From RYN-230 sp963834515 (GTDB taxonomy: Bacteria > Actinomycetota > Actinomycetes > Streptosporangiales > Streptosporangiaceae), in contig CAWICB010000002.1 of assembly GCA_963834515.1 (NCBI GenBank), positions 372,001 to 436,000 of the forward strand: a stretch of 64,000 nucleotides of DNA. Reading direction: 5' to 3'. The notes under the pieces are model-generated. The model saw nothing but the letters and a program-made list of their open reading frames with translations. It made no database searches and was not told where the DNA came from. Positions 8,640-16,344 of this stretch are shown here, piece after piece; position 1 is the stretch's first letter, and every line of letters starts with the position of its first letter. The translations under genes and the position numbers were made by a program.

Positions 8640-9831
8640 GTGACCGATGATCAGGACGCCAGGTCCCTCTTCCCCCTCGTGGGCATGGTCGGCGCCGGGC
8701 AGCTGGCCCGGATGACGTACCAGGCGTCGATCCCGCTCGGGGTCGGGTTCCGGGTGCTGGCCGATACGGCCACCGACAGTGCGGCCCAGGTGTGCGCGGA
8801 CGTGCGGGTGGGTGACTATCACGACCTGGACGACCTGCTTGGGTTCGCGGCCGGCTGCGATGTGGTCACGTTCGATCACGAGCACGTGCCGGGGGAGCAC
8901 CTGGCCGCGCTGGAGGCCGCCGGGGTGCCGCTGGCGCCGGGCGGGGCCGCGCTCCGCTACACCCAGGACAAGCTGGCCATGCGCGAGGAGCTGAGCCGGC
9001 TCGGCGTGCCCTGCCCCCGGTTCACCCCGGTGACTGACGTGGCCGGCGTGACCCGGTTCGCCGGGCAGGCCGGCTGGCCGGTCGTGCTCAAGGCGGTGAG
9101 CGGCGGCTACGACGGGCGCGGCGTGTGGGTGTGCGACGACGAAACGCTGGCGGCGGAGCTGCTGGCTGAGGTGCTGCCCCGCGGCATCGCGCTGCTGGCC
9201 GAGGAGTACGTGCCGTTCCGCCGGGAGCTGGCCGCGGTGGTCGCCCGGTCGCCGCACCGGCAGGGTGCGGCCTATCCGGTGGTGCAGACGGTGCAGCGGG
9301 ACGGTGTCTGCCACGAGGTGCTGGCCCCCGCCCCCGGGCTGAGCGCCGTGGTGGCCGAGGAAGCGCAGCGGCTCGCCCTGGAGATCGCCGACGCGCTCGG
9401 CGTGACCGGGCTGCTGGCCGTGGAGCTGTTCGAGGCCGGCAGCGGGCTGCTGGTCAACGAGCTGGCCATGCGGCCGCACAACAGCGGGCACTGGACCATC
9501 GAGGGGGCGGTCACCTCGCAGTTCGAGCAGCACCTGCGGGCCGTGCTCGACCTCCCGCTCGGCGCGCCACGGGCAGCCGCCGCGCAGACCGTCATGGTCA
9601 ACGTGTTCGGCGGCCACGACCCGGACCTGTACTCGCCGGTACGTCCACGTGATGGCGGCCGACCCCGGGGTGAAGGTGCACATGTACGGCAAGGCGGTGC
9701 GCCCCGGCCGGAAGATCGGCCACGTCACGGTGACCGGCCGGGGGGCGGCCGACGAGAACCTCAACGCGCTGCGGGACCGGGCGCTGCGCGCGGCCAGCCA
9801 CCTGGCCACCGGTAAGGGGCGGGGGGAATGA
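8640..9831 (+). CDS. purK: 5-(carboxyamino)imidazole ribonucleotide synthase, with a one-base frameshift
   Basis: ATP-grasp enzyme that carboxylates AIR to N5-CAIR in purine synthesis. Seen: the N-terminal GMVGAGQLARM nucleotide-fold motif, the ATP-grasp segments AGWPVVLKAVSGGYDGRGVW and LAEEYVPF, and ELAMRPHNSGHWTIEG. After GGHDPDLYS the frame goes off family; deleting one C at 9636 or 9637 restores RYVHVMAADPGVKVHMYGKA, the expected C-terminus, and a stop at 9829-9831 that overlaps the purE ATG (ATGA). Without that correction the frame ends at 9815 in an Arg/Pro-rich tail. The coupling to purE argues that the corrected reading is the functional one. The GTG at 8640 gives the normal N-terminus. 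Confidence 0.88.
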
Positions 9832-10457
9832 GCGCGGTGCGCGGGGATGGCGGCCCACTGGTCGCGGTGGTGATGGGCAGCGACTCGGACTGGCCGGTGA
9901 TGGAAGCGGCGGCCGCCGCCCTGGCCGAGTTCGGCGTGCCCTACGAGGCCGACGTGGTGTCCGCGCACCGGATGCCGCACGAGATGATCGGTTACGGCAC
10001 GGCGGCGGCCGGCCGCGGCCTGCGGGTGATCATCGCCGGGGCTGGCGGCGCCGCGCACCTGCCCGGCATGCTGGCCGCGGTGACCCCGCTGCCGGTCATC
10101 GGGGTGCCGGTGCCGCTGAAGTACCTGGACGGGCTCGATTCGCTGCTGTCCATCGTGCAGATGCCGGCCGGCGTGCCGGTCGCCACCGTGGCCGTCGGCG
10201 CGGCGCGGAACGCGGGCCTGCTCGCGGTGCGCATCCTGGGCGCCAGCGACCCGGCCCTGCGCGACCGGATGACCGTTTTCCAGCAGGGCCTGCGGGACGT
10301 GGCCCGGGCCAAGGGGGCGGCGCTGCGGGACCGGCTGGCCGGCCCGGGTGCGGCCGGCCCGGATGCGGGAGAGCCGGGTGCGGCCTGCCCGGATGCGGGA
10401 GACCCGGGTGCGCGAGACCCGGGTACGGGGGCGGGGCCGGCCGGGCCGGGCCGGTAA
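9828..10457 (+). CDS. purE: N5-carboxyaminoimidazole ribonucleotide mutase with repetitive C-terminal tail
   Basis: Class I PurE, converting N5-CAIR to CAIR after PurK. The catalytic core is clear: MGSDSDWPVMEAAA near residue 13, the VVSAHRMPHEM segment with the active-site histidine, and AGAGGAAHLPGMLA for phosphate binding. The core ends near residue 165. The remaining 40 or so residues are a Gly/Ala/Pro/Asp-rich tail not found in typical PurE. It is encoded by a near-perfect 30-base tandem repeat (10347-10376 and 10377-10406) that encodes GAA(G/C)PDAG(E/D)P units. Its start overlaps the corrected purK stop by ATGA. Confidence 0.92.
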   Translation: MSAVRGDGGPLVAVVMGSDSDWPVMEAAAAALAEFGVPYEADVVSAHRMPHEMIGYGTAAAGRGLRVIIAGAGGAAHLPGMLAAVTPLPVIGVPVPLKYLDGLDSLLSIVQMPAGVPVATVAVGAARNAGLLAVRILGASDPALRDRMTVFQQGLRDVARAKGAALRDRLAGPGAAGPDAGEPGAACPDAGDPGARDPGTGAGPAGPGR

Positions 10458-10501
10458 GACCTTCTGGCGCGGGCTCCGGCCGCGGCCCCTACCATCGAGT
10501 A

Positions 10502-11671
10502 ATGAGCTCTGACTTCCCTGCCTTTGCTCTGACCGAGGAGCACGAAGCGCTCCGTGCGGCCGTCCGCGAGCTGGCCGAGGACAAGATCGCGCCGCGGGCG
10601 GCCGAGGTGGATGAGTCGGGCGAGTTTCCCTGGGATGCGTTCGAGGCGCTGGCCAAGGCGGACTTCGCGGCCGTGCATATCCCGGAGGCCTATGGCGGGG
10701 CGGGCGCGGACGCTATCGCGACCGCGATCGTGATCGAGGAGGTGGCCCGGGCCTGTGCGTCGTCGTCGCTGATCCCGGCGGTGAACAAGCTGGGCACGGT
10801 GCCGTTGCTGCTGGCCGGGTCCGAGCAGCTGAAGCAGCGCTACCTGCCCCCGGTGGCGGCCGGGGAGGCGATGTTCTCCTACGCGCTGTCCGAGCCGGAG
10901 GCGGGCTCTGACGCCGCCGCCATGACGACGCGCGCGGTGCGCGATGGTGAGTCCTACGTGCTGAACGGTGTGAAGCGGTGGATCACCAACGCCGGGGTGT
11001 CGCGGTTCTACACGGTGATGGCGGTGACCGACCCGGCCGCGGGGGCGGACGGGATCTCGGCGTTCGTGGTGGAAAAGGATGATCCGGGGTTCTCGTTCGG
11101 CGCGCCGGAACACAAGCTGGGCATCAAGGGATCGCCGACCCGGGAGCTGTACTTCGATGACTGCCGGATCCCGGCCGACCGCATCATCGGCGCGGAGGGG
11201 ACCGGGTTCAAGACCGCCCTGGCCACGCTGGACCACACCCGGGTCACCATCGCCGCACAGGCGATCGGGATCGCGCAGGGCGCGCTGGACTACGCGACGG
11301 GGTATGTGCAGGAGCGGCGCCAGTTCGGCCAGGCCATCGCGGAGTTCGAGGGCGTGCAGTTCATGCTGGCCGACATGGCCATGAAGGTCGAGGCGGCCCG
11401 GCAGCTGACCTACGCGGCAGCGGCCAAGTCGGAGCGGGCCATGACCGGGGACCGCCCCGCGGACCTGACGTTCTTCTCCTCGGCCTGCAAGTGCTTCGCG
11501 TCGGACGTGGCCATGGAGGTGACCACCGACGCGGTCCAGCTGCTCGGCGGCTACGGGTACGTCAAGGACTACCCGGTCGAGCGGATGATGCGCGACGCCA
11601 AGATCACCCAGATCTACGAGGGCACCAACCAGATCCAGCGCGTCGTGATGGCCCGCCAGCTGCTGAAGTAG
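10502..11671 (+). CDS. Acyl-CoA dehydrogenase
   Basis: FAD enzyme of 389 residues introducing an alpha-beta double bond into an acyl-CoA. Seen: the N-terminal helical domain from about residue 10, the FAD/substrate segment SYALSEPEAGSDAAAM near 123-138, RWITNAGVS, and C-terminal YEGTNQIQR with the catalytic-base glutamate (Glu373), the position used by short/medium-chain enzymes rather than isovaleryl-CoA dehydrogenase. It follows purE by 44 bases, a common actinobacterial order. It may serve branched-chain or short-chain acyl-CoA breakdown together with the hydratase/lyase/carboxylase block upstream, but the chain specificity is not readable. Confidence 0.92.
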   Translation: MSSDFPAFALTEEHEALRAAVRELAEDKIAPRAAEVDESGEFPWDAFEALAKADFAAVHIPEAYGGAGADAIATAIVIEEVARACASSSLIPAVNKLGTVPLLLAGSEQLKQRYLPPVAAGEAMFSYALSEPEAGSDAAAMTTRAVRDGESYVLNGVKRWITNAGVSRFYTVMAVTDPAAGADGISAFVVEKDDPGFSFGAPEHKLGIKGSPTRELYFDDCRIPADRIIGAEGTGFKTALATLDHTRVTIAAQAIGIAQGALDYATGYVQERRQFGQAIAEFEGVQFMLADMAMKVEAARQLTYAAAAKSERAMTGDRPADLTFFSSACKCFASDVAMEVTTDAVQLLGGYGYVKDYPVERMMRDAKITQIYEGTNQIQRVVMARQLLK

Positions 11672-11689
11672 GCCGCAAGAGTGGCGCTG

Positions 11690-11865
11690 AGCTGCGGTAA
11701 CACTTGATGAGCGGGAGCCGTCCCCGCTAGGTATTCGGCTAGCTCCTTGATGGTGACGCCCCCCGGCGAGAGTGATGCTGGCGTCGTAGTGGCGGAGCCG
11801 GTGGATACCTTCCCAAAACCTGGCCTGCAGGCCGACTCGCCCGCTACCGATTTTCGCTAGGTCGG
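11690..11865 (-). pseudogene. Decayed tyrosine recombinase (phage-type integrase) fragment
   Basis: Reading the minus strand from about 11850, one frame gives QARFWEGIHRLRHYDASIT and then LAGG; after one extra G in a G6 run at the 11760/11761 junction, the next frame gives GVTIKELAEYL. Together these match the C-terminal catalytic region of tyrosine recombinases: the HxLRH box, then the (A)GVxIKxLxEYLGH helix. The following part, where HADPAFTLxxYxHL would be expected, is unrecognisable and no start codon or upstream catalytic domain remains. This is a short relic; it implies that a mobile element once ended here. The match is by eye and should be confirmed by translated search. Confidence 0.5.
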
Positions 11866-11875
11866 CTGGTGTGGG

Positions 11876-12289
11876 TCAGCCCTTGAGTGCCTCCTGGAGT
11901 TCGCTGGTGATCTCGTCGGCGGTGGCCGCCACGGAGCGCTTCACGACCTTGGCCGCACTAGTGAGTGCCTCGTCGACACCCTTTTCAATGGTCGGCTCGC
12001 CCACCGCGATGAGCCCGGCCTGGTTGCCGGTGAGCGTCTGGGCCGCCTCGTGGAGTTCTTTGCGCGGCAGCGTCCCGCCGCCGAACATCTCCGGGATGAC
12101 GCGGATGCGGGGGCGGTCCATCCGCTTGACAATGTGAGGCTTGCCGTTCTCCTTGTCGATGACGGCCGCGTCGTACTTGCCGATCATCTCATCCTTGTGC
12201 ATCTGCTCGATGGTGGCCAGCGCCGATACCGCGGACTCCACTGTCTCGTATGCTGCGGCATAAAGAACCAGCTGCTGTTGGTCGGCCAT
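11876..12289 (-). CDS. Small cytosolic protein, DUF1269-like stress-type family
   Basis: Protein of 137 residues starting MADQQQLVLYAAAYETVESA, with an even mix of alpha and beta. The opening, with a Tyr/Ala-rich first strand, a following helix and then YDAAVIDKENGKPHIVKRMD, matches the N-terminal half of actinobacterial DUF1269/DUF6325-like proteins, which are often stress or envelope associated. Here the usual glycine-rich hydrophobic middle is replaced by MFGGGTLPRKELHEAAQ and there is no convincing membrane helix. GGGGAG precedes the ATG at good spacing. It is transcribed away from the recombinase relic. Function unknown. Confidence 0.6.
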   Translation of the reverse strand: MADQQQLVLYAAAYETVESAVSALATIEQMHKDEMIGKYDAAVIDKENGKPHIVKRMDRPRIRVIPEMFGGGTLPRKELHEAAQTLTGNQAGLIAVGEPTIEKGVDEALTSAAKVVKRSVAATADEITSELQEALKG

Positions 12290-12419
12290 GGCATCTCCCC
12301 GTCGGATGGGCCGATGGATGAGTCCACGCTAATCGGCCCGCGCGGGTTCCGCTAGACACGGCGCCACGAGTCACTCACCGACCGTCAGATCACGGGCCAG
12401 GTCGAGGACGACGCCCGAC

Positions 12420-12447
12420 GGCGGCCGATCCGAGATCGACGGCCGCC
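12420..12447 (-). terminator. Hairpin downstream of the GNAT gene
   Basis: A perfect 8-bp inverted repeat, GGCGGCCG (12420-12427) and CGGCCGCC (12440-12447), with a 12-base loop, starts 4 bases after the stop of the GNAT gene. There is no T-run, as is usual for actinobacterial intrinsic terminators. Termination is inferred from position only. Confidence 0.4.
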
Positions 12448-12451
12448 CTTG

Positions 12452-12928
12452 TCAGCCGGGCAGCCGTTTCTCCAGGTAGATGCGCTGGTAGCCGTCCTCG
12501 GCGCGGCGTTCGGTCTCGGTGTAGCCGAGCCGGGCGTAGATGGCCTGGTTCTCGGTCATGACCTCGTGGGTGACCAGCGTCATCCGGGTGAGCCCGCGGT
12601 TGGCGGCCTCCTGCTCGGCGAAGCTCATCAGGGCCCGGCCGAGCCCGCGGCCCTGGGCGGCGGGGTGCACGGCGATGTTCTCGATCAGCAGGTGGCCGTC
12701 GCGGGGGTACAGGGTGAGCACGGCGGTGATGGGGGAGCCGGTGACCCAGGTCGTGCCGGCCGCGATGGACGGCCCGTAATCGCGCAGCATGGGGCCGGGC
12801 GGCTTATCCATCTCAGTGAGGTACCTGGCGTAGGCGGCGTCGATGAGAGTCTTGATCGCGGGCAGGTCGGCGGCGGTCGCACGGCGTGGGCTGGGCGGCT
12901 GGGGCGTGATATCCGGTGGCGGCGGCAC
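12452..12928 (-). CDS. GNAT family N-acetyltransferase
   Basis: Acetyl-CoA-dependent acyltransferase, 158 residues from the GTG at 12928 (an ATG at 13009 would add a proline-rich leader of 27 residues). Seen: an N-terminal RRATAADLPAIKTLIDAAY typical of GNAT strand 1/helix 1, then HLLIENIAVHPAAQGRGLGRAL, where the QGRGLG part is the acetyl-CoA pyrophosphate loop (motif A), and NQAIYARLGYTETERR (motif B). The catalytic context and acceptor cannot be deduced. It stands between a small stress-type gene and a signalling gene, all on the minus strand, with no obvious functional link. Confidence 0.85.
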   Translation of the reverse strand: MPPPPDITPQPPSPRRATAADLPAIKTLIDAAYARYLTEMDKPPGPMLRDYGPSIAAGTTWVTGSPITAVLTLYPRDGHLLIENIAVHPAAQGRGLGRALMSFAEQEAANRGLTRMTLVTHEVMTENQAIYARLGYTETERRAEDGYQRIYLEKRLPG

Positions 12929-13017
12929 GGGCCGACTGTACCGGCCGGCGGTGTCCTGGCTCTGACCCGTCAGTACGCGCCCCGGGCTAGGCATATCGGG
13001 GCATATCACCCCGCGAT

Positions 13018-14142
13018 CTACAGTCCAGGGGTATCTACCAGGGGCAGGGTGAGCTGAGCCCGCCAGCCGGGGCCGGCCTCAGCGGCCCAGGCGGTGCCAC
13101 CCAGGGCCCGGGCCAGCCCGGTGAGCTGCTTTTCCGCCGCCATCAGATCGGCGGGACCGGCGGCGGTACCGTCGCCCGGGCTGAGTTCCAGCTCGATGGT
13201 GGCCATGTCCGGCCCGGCCCGGGCCAGCACATCGGCGCGGCTGGCCGGCAGCTGACGGGTGAGCGTGGCCAGGGCCAGTTCGGCCACATCGGCGATGAGC
13301 GGGACCGGGCCGGACGGTGCGCCGCCTGCGGCCTCAGCCAGCTCGGTGCGCACGCTGATCTCGGCCAGCGGCAACCACCAGCAGCGCTGCCGGATAGCCC
13401 CGGCCAGGTCGGTGCCGTCCCCGGCCGGAGCCCGGCGCAGCGCACTGCCGTCGGTCAGCTGGCGGAGCGAGCGGGCCGCCGCGTCGAACCGTTGCTGCAG
13501 CTCGCCGAGCTGGGCGGCCAGTTCGGCGGGGGCCTGCCGGGCGGCCATCCGCAGGGTCAGCAGGGCGCAGGTGAGTTCCTGGATGGGACCGTCATGTACG
13601 AAGTCGCCGATGGTGGCCCGCTCGGCCGCGCGGAGCTGCCGGGTCTGGGCCAGGATGGCCGCGCCCGGGCCGGCCAGGGTGCGCCTTGGGCCCCCGGCCA
13701 CCGGTGTCCCCGGGGCGGGCCGGACCGGGGCGGCCGGCGCCGGAGGCGGGCCGCCGGCCGCATCCGGGCCGCCGGCCGCATCCGGGCCGCGCAGCGCGCG
13801 CACCGCGCGCACCAGTGCCTCCGGGTCGAACGGCTTGGCCAGGCAGCCTACGCCGGGCAGCGCCTCGGTCATCCCGCCGCCGGTGACCAGCAGGCACCGC
13901 CCGGCCGCCGCCGGGTCGGCGGTGACCAGTTCCCGGATCAGATCGGTGCCCATCTCGTCGCCCAGGAACGCGTCCACCAGGAGCACGTCGTATCCGGCGG
14001 GGTTCATGCTGCGCGCCTCGGCCACGGACGCCGCCACGTCAACCTGGTACCCGGAGCTGCTCAGGATCCGGTCGATGAGCATCCGGATCGGCTGCAGGTC
14101 GTCCACAGCGAGCACTCGCGGCCCGGCTGAGTCTGCGACCAT
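13018..14142 (-). CDS. Receiver-DHp signalling protein without an intact kinase ATPase domain
   Basis: Protein of 374 residues. Residues about 8-118 form a receiver domain (LAVDDLQPIRM acidic pair; Asp55 region VLLVDAFLGDEMG; Lys in CLAKPFDPEAL). A Gly/Ala/Pro-rich linker follows, carrying a short PDAAGG repeat. Residues about 175-235 resemble the HisKA_3-type dimerisation/phospho-acceptor helix, with ERATIGDFVHDGPIQELTC. The C-terminus ends like an ATPase domain (GPGWRAQLTLPL) but the N box and G1 box are not recognisable. It may act as a phosphotransfer or decoy partner. It is divergent from a PAS-kinase-receiver hybrid, with a shared AT-rich promoter region of 142 bases. Confidence 0.72.
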   Translation of the reverse strand: MVADSAGPRVLAVDDLQPIRMLIDRILSSSGYQVDVAASVAEARSMNPAGYDVLLVDAFLGDEMGTDLIRELVTADPAAAGRCLLVTGGGMTEALPGVGCLAKPFDPEALVRAVRALRGPDAAGGPDAAGGPPPAPAAPVRPAPGTPVAGGPRRTLAGPGAAILAQTRQLRAAERATIGDFVHDGPIQELTCALLTLRMAARQAPAELAAQLGELQQRFDAAARSLRQLTDGSALRRAPAGDGTDLAGAIRQRCWWLPLAEISVRTELAEAAGGAPSGPVPLIADVAELALATLTRQLPASRADVLARAGPDMATIELELSPGDGTAAGPADLMAAEKQLTGLARALGGTAWAAEAGPGWRAQLTLPLVDTPGL

Positions 14143-14284
14143 AACGCCACCTCACCTGTCACTGCCATCATGAGCCAGGGGCCATTACTTATAGTAGTGT
14201 ATATATCGCTCTTAGTGCTCAGAGGGGACGGATTGCCCGGCCTGGCCAGCTGCCGCGGCTGGGCTGGAGCGGGAGCGGGAGCGG
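14143..14284. promoter_or_regulatory. Shared upstream region of the divergent signalling pair
   Basis: The 142 bases between the two divergent genes contain a conspicuously AT-rich patch at about 14187-14208 (TTATAGTAGTGTATATAT) in otherwise GC-rich DNA, as expected for a divergent promoter. No confident -35/-10 pair or operator could be assigned. Confidence 0.35.
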
Positions 14285-15880
14285 GTGATGACGGAGCTGA
14301 CCGAGCAGAGCTTCCAGCGACTCCTGGAGGCGGCACCGGACGCCATCCTGTGCGTGGCCGGCGACGGGCAGATCGTCCTGGTCAACGCCCAGGCCGAACG
14401 GCTTTTCGGGTACCCCAGGCAGGAGCTCCTCGGGCAGCCCCTCGAGCTGCTGGTGCCGGACGAGGCGCGGATCCGGCCTGCCCAGCACCGGCCGGGATAC
14501 GCGGCCCGGCCCCACACCCGCCCGATGGGCGTGGGGCTGGAACTGGCCGGGCGGCGCCGGGATGGCAGCGTGTTCCCAGCCGAGGTCTCCCTGGCGGCCA
14601 TCGACACGGACAGCGGGCTGCTGATCACGGCCGCGGTCCGGGACGTGACCGAGCGGCTGGCCGCCCAGTCAGAACGCGAGCGGCTCAAGACCCAGGCTGA
14701 GCGGGACCGGCTGGAGCGCCAGCTCCAGCAGTCGCAGCGGCTGAATAGCCTGGGCGAGCTGGCCGGCGGGGTGGCGCACGACTTCAACAACCTGCTCGGG
14801 GTGATCTCCAGTTATGCCGCCTTCGCGGCCGAAGACGTGCCCGAGCAGGCGCCGCCGGAGTGCTGGCAGGCGCTGCGCGCCGACCTGGAACAGGTGGAGC
14901 GGGCCGCCGGCCGGGCCGCCGAGCTGACCCATCAGCTGCTGTCGTTCGCCCGGCGGGAGGTGGCCCAGCGGCAGGTGCTCAACCTGCACGAGGTGGTGGC
15001 CGGGGTGGAGCAGCTGCTGCAGCGGACCCTGGGTGAGCACGTGGACCTGGCCACCGTGCCGGGCCGGGACCTGTCCCCGGTGCTGGCCGACCCCGGCCAG
15101 ATCGAGCAGGTGCTGGTCAACCTGGCCATCAACGCCCGGGACGCCATGCCGGCCAGCGGCCGGCTGACCATCGAGACCGGCAACGTCGACGTGGATGAGG
15201 TGTATGCGGCCAGCCGGGCCGAGCTAGCCGCGGGCCGCTATGTAAGCCTGCGGGTGAGTGATACCGGGACCGGGATGACCGCTCAGGTCGTAGACCGGGC
15301 TTTTGAGCCGTTCTACACCACCAAGCCCAAGGGCGAGGGCACTGGCCTCGGCCTGGCCAGCGTGTACGGGATCATCACCCAGGCGGGCGGCAACGTCCGG
15401 ATCTACTCCGAGCCCGGGCTGGGCACCACGGTGGTGGTCCTGCTGCCAGTGACCGACCAGGCCATGACCGGCCCGGCCGGCCCGCTCGCGGCACCCGAGC
15501 GAGGTCACGGTGAGGCGGTGCTGGTGGTGGAGGACGAGCCGGCCCTGCGCGAGGTGACCCGGCGGATTCTCGCGCGCAACGGCTACCAGGTGACCGTGGT
15601 GGCCGGGGGCCAGGACGCGGTCAACCTGGCGTCCGCCCCCGCGGCCCGGGTGGATGCGCTCATCACCGACGTCGTGATGCCCGGGATGCAGGGCCGGGAG
15701 GTCGCGGAGCGGGTGCGCGCCGTGCAGCCCGGGGTGCGGGTGCTCTACATGTCCGGGTACCCGCAGGGCCTGCTCGGCGCCCAGGGCGTCCTCGAATCAG
15801 AGGTGAGCCTTATCGAGAAGCCGTTCTCCGAGACCACTCTGCTGGCCGGGCTGCGCACCGTTCTCGGCGGCCGCCCGTAA
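14285..15880 (+). CDS. PAS domain hybrid histidine kinase with C-terminal receiver
   Basis: Soluble hybrid kinase of 531 residues, with no transmembrane helix seen. PAS domain about 1-120 (FQRLLEAAPDAILCVAGDGQ start; SVFPAEVSL end), a short coiled coil rich in Glu/Arg (SERERLKTQAERDRLERQLQ), HisKA with His in AGGVAHDFNNLLGV at about residue 165, an ATPase domain with NLAINARDAMPASG (N box), VSDTGTGM (G1) and GEGTGLGLASVYG (G2), and a receiver domain from about 410 (LVVEDEPALREVT; DALITDVVMPGM; LIEKPFSE). The HDFNN signature marks the HPK4-like group, often of NtrB/hybrid type. Start is GTG 14285 or the next codon ATG 14288. Confidence 0.9.
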   Translation: MMTELTEQSFQRLLEAAPDAILCVAGDGQIVLVNAQAERLFGYPRQELLGQPLELLVPDEARIRPAQHRPGYAARPHTRPMGVGLELAGRRRDGSVFPAEVSLAAIDTDSGLLITAAVRDVTERLAAQSERERLKTQAERDRLERQLQQSQRLNSLGELAGGVAHDFNNLLGVISSYAAFAAEDVPEQAPPECWQALRADLEQVERAAGRAAELTHQLLSFARREVAQRQVLNLHEVVAGVEQLLQRTLGEHVDLATVPGRDLSPVLADPGQIEQVLVNLAINARDAMPASGRLTIETGNVDVDEVYAASRAELAAGRYVSLRVSDTGTGMTAQVVDRAFEPFYTTKPKGEGTGLGLASVYGIITQAGGNVRIYSEPGLGTTVVVLLPVTDQAMTGPAGPLAAPERGHGEAVLVVEDEPALREVTRRILARNGYQVTVVAGGQDAVNLASAPAARVDALITDVVMPGMQGREVAERVRAVQPGVRVLYMSGYPQGLLGAQGVLESEVSLIEKPFSETTLLAGLRTVLGGRP

Positions 15881-16344
15881 CGCCTCCGCGCGCACCGGCC
15901 GCAGACCCGGCGGGCGGACCGCAGATTGCCCTGGGAATTGCTGGTTACCGGCACCGGCCGCCGCCCGCCTGCGCCGGTCAATAAAACTGCAATATTTCCG
16001 TAAGGTGCCACCGGCCATGCTAGTGGCGAGCGGCTGGACCGCTCCGGCCGGGGCCCCGGCCGTCCCGCTGCGCTCCTGAGGTGACCTGGCATGACCGTCT
16101 GATCTGCGCCTGCTCCCCGCGCCCGGACAGCTCGGTGGCGGCAAATTGCATAACGAATTGCCTGGGTGATTCCCCGGGTCCAGGAAAACGTGCCACTCAC
16201 AATTCTGGATATGGCTCCCGCTAGGCAGAAGACTCCCGGGCCACCGGTTGTGGCCAGTGGCCCGGGGCTGTCCGGGAGCCAGGGAAAGGGGCCTGATGTG
16301 CCCAGCCAGGTCAGGAAGCGGCGGCCGGTGGCCCGGCGGGGCGG
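15881..16344. other. Intergenic region without a recognised gene
   Basis: About 460 bases between the hybrid kinase and the P450. It has moderately lower GC and several structured stretches: GAGCGG/CCGCTC with a 5-base loop near 16028-16044, and immediately after it the perfect 18-base palindrome CGGCCGGGGCCCCGGCCG (16045-16062), together plausible as the terminator of the kinase gene. No coding sequence with family resemblance was found in any frame. Confidence 0.5.
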
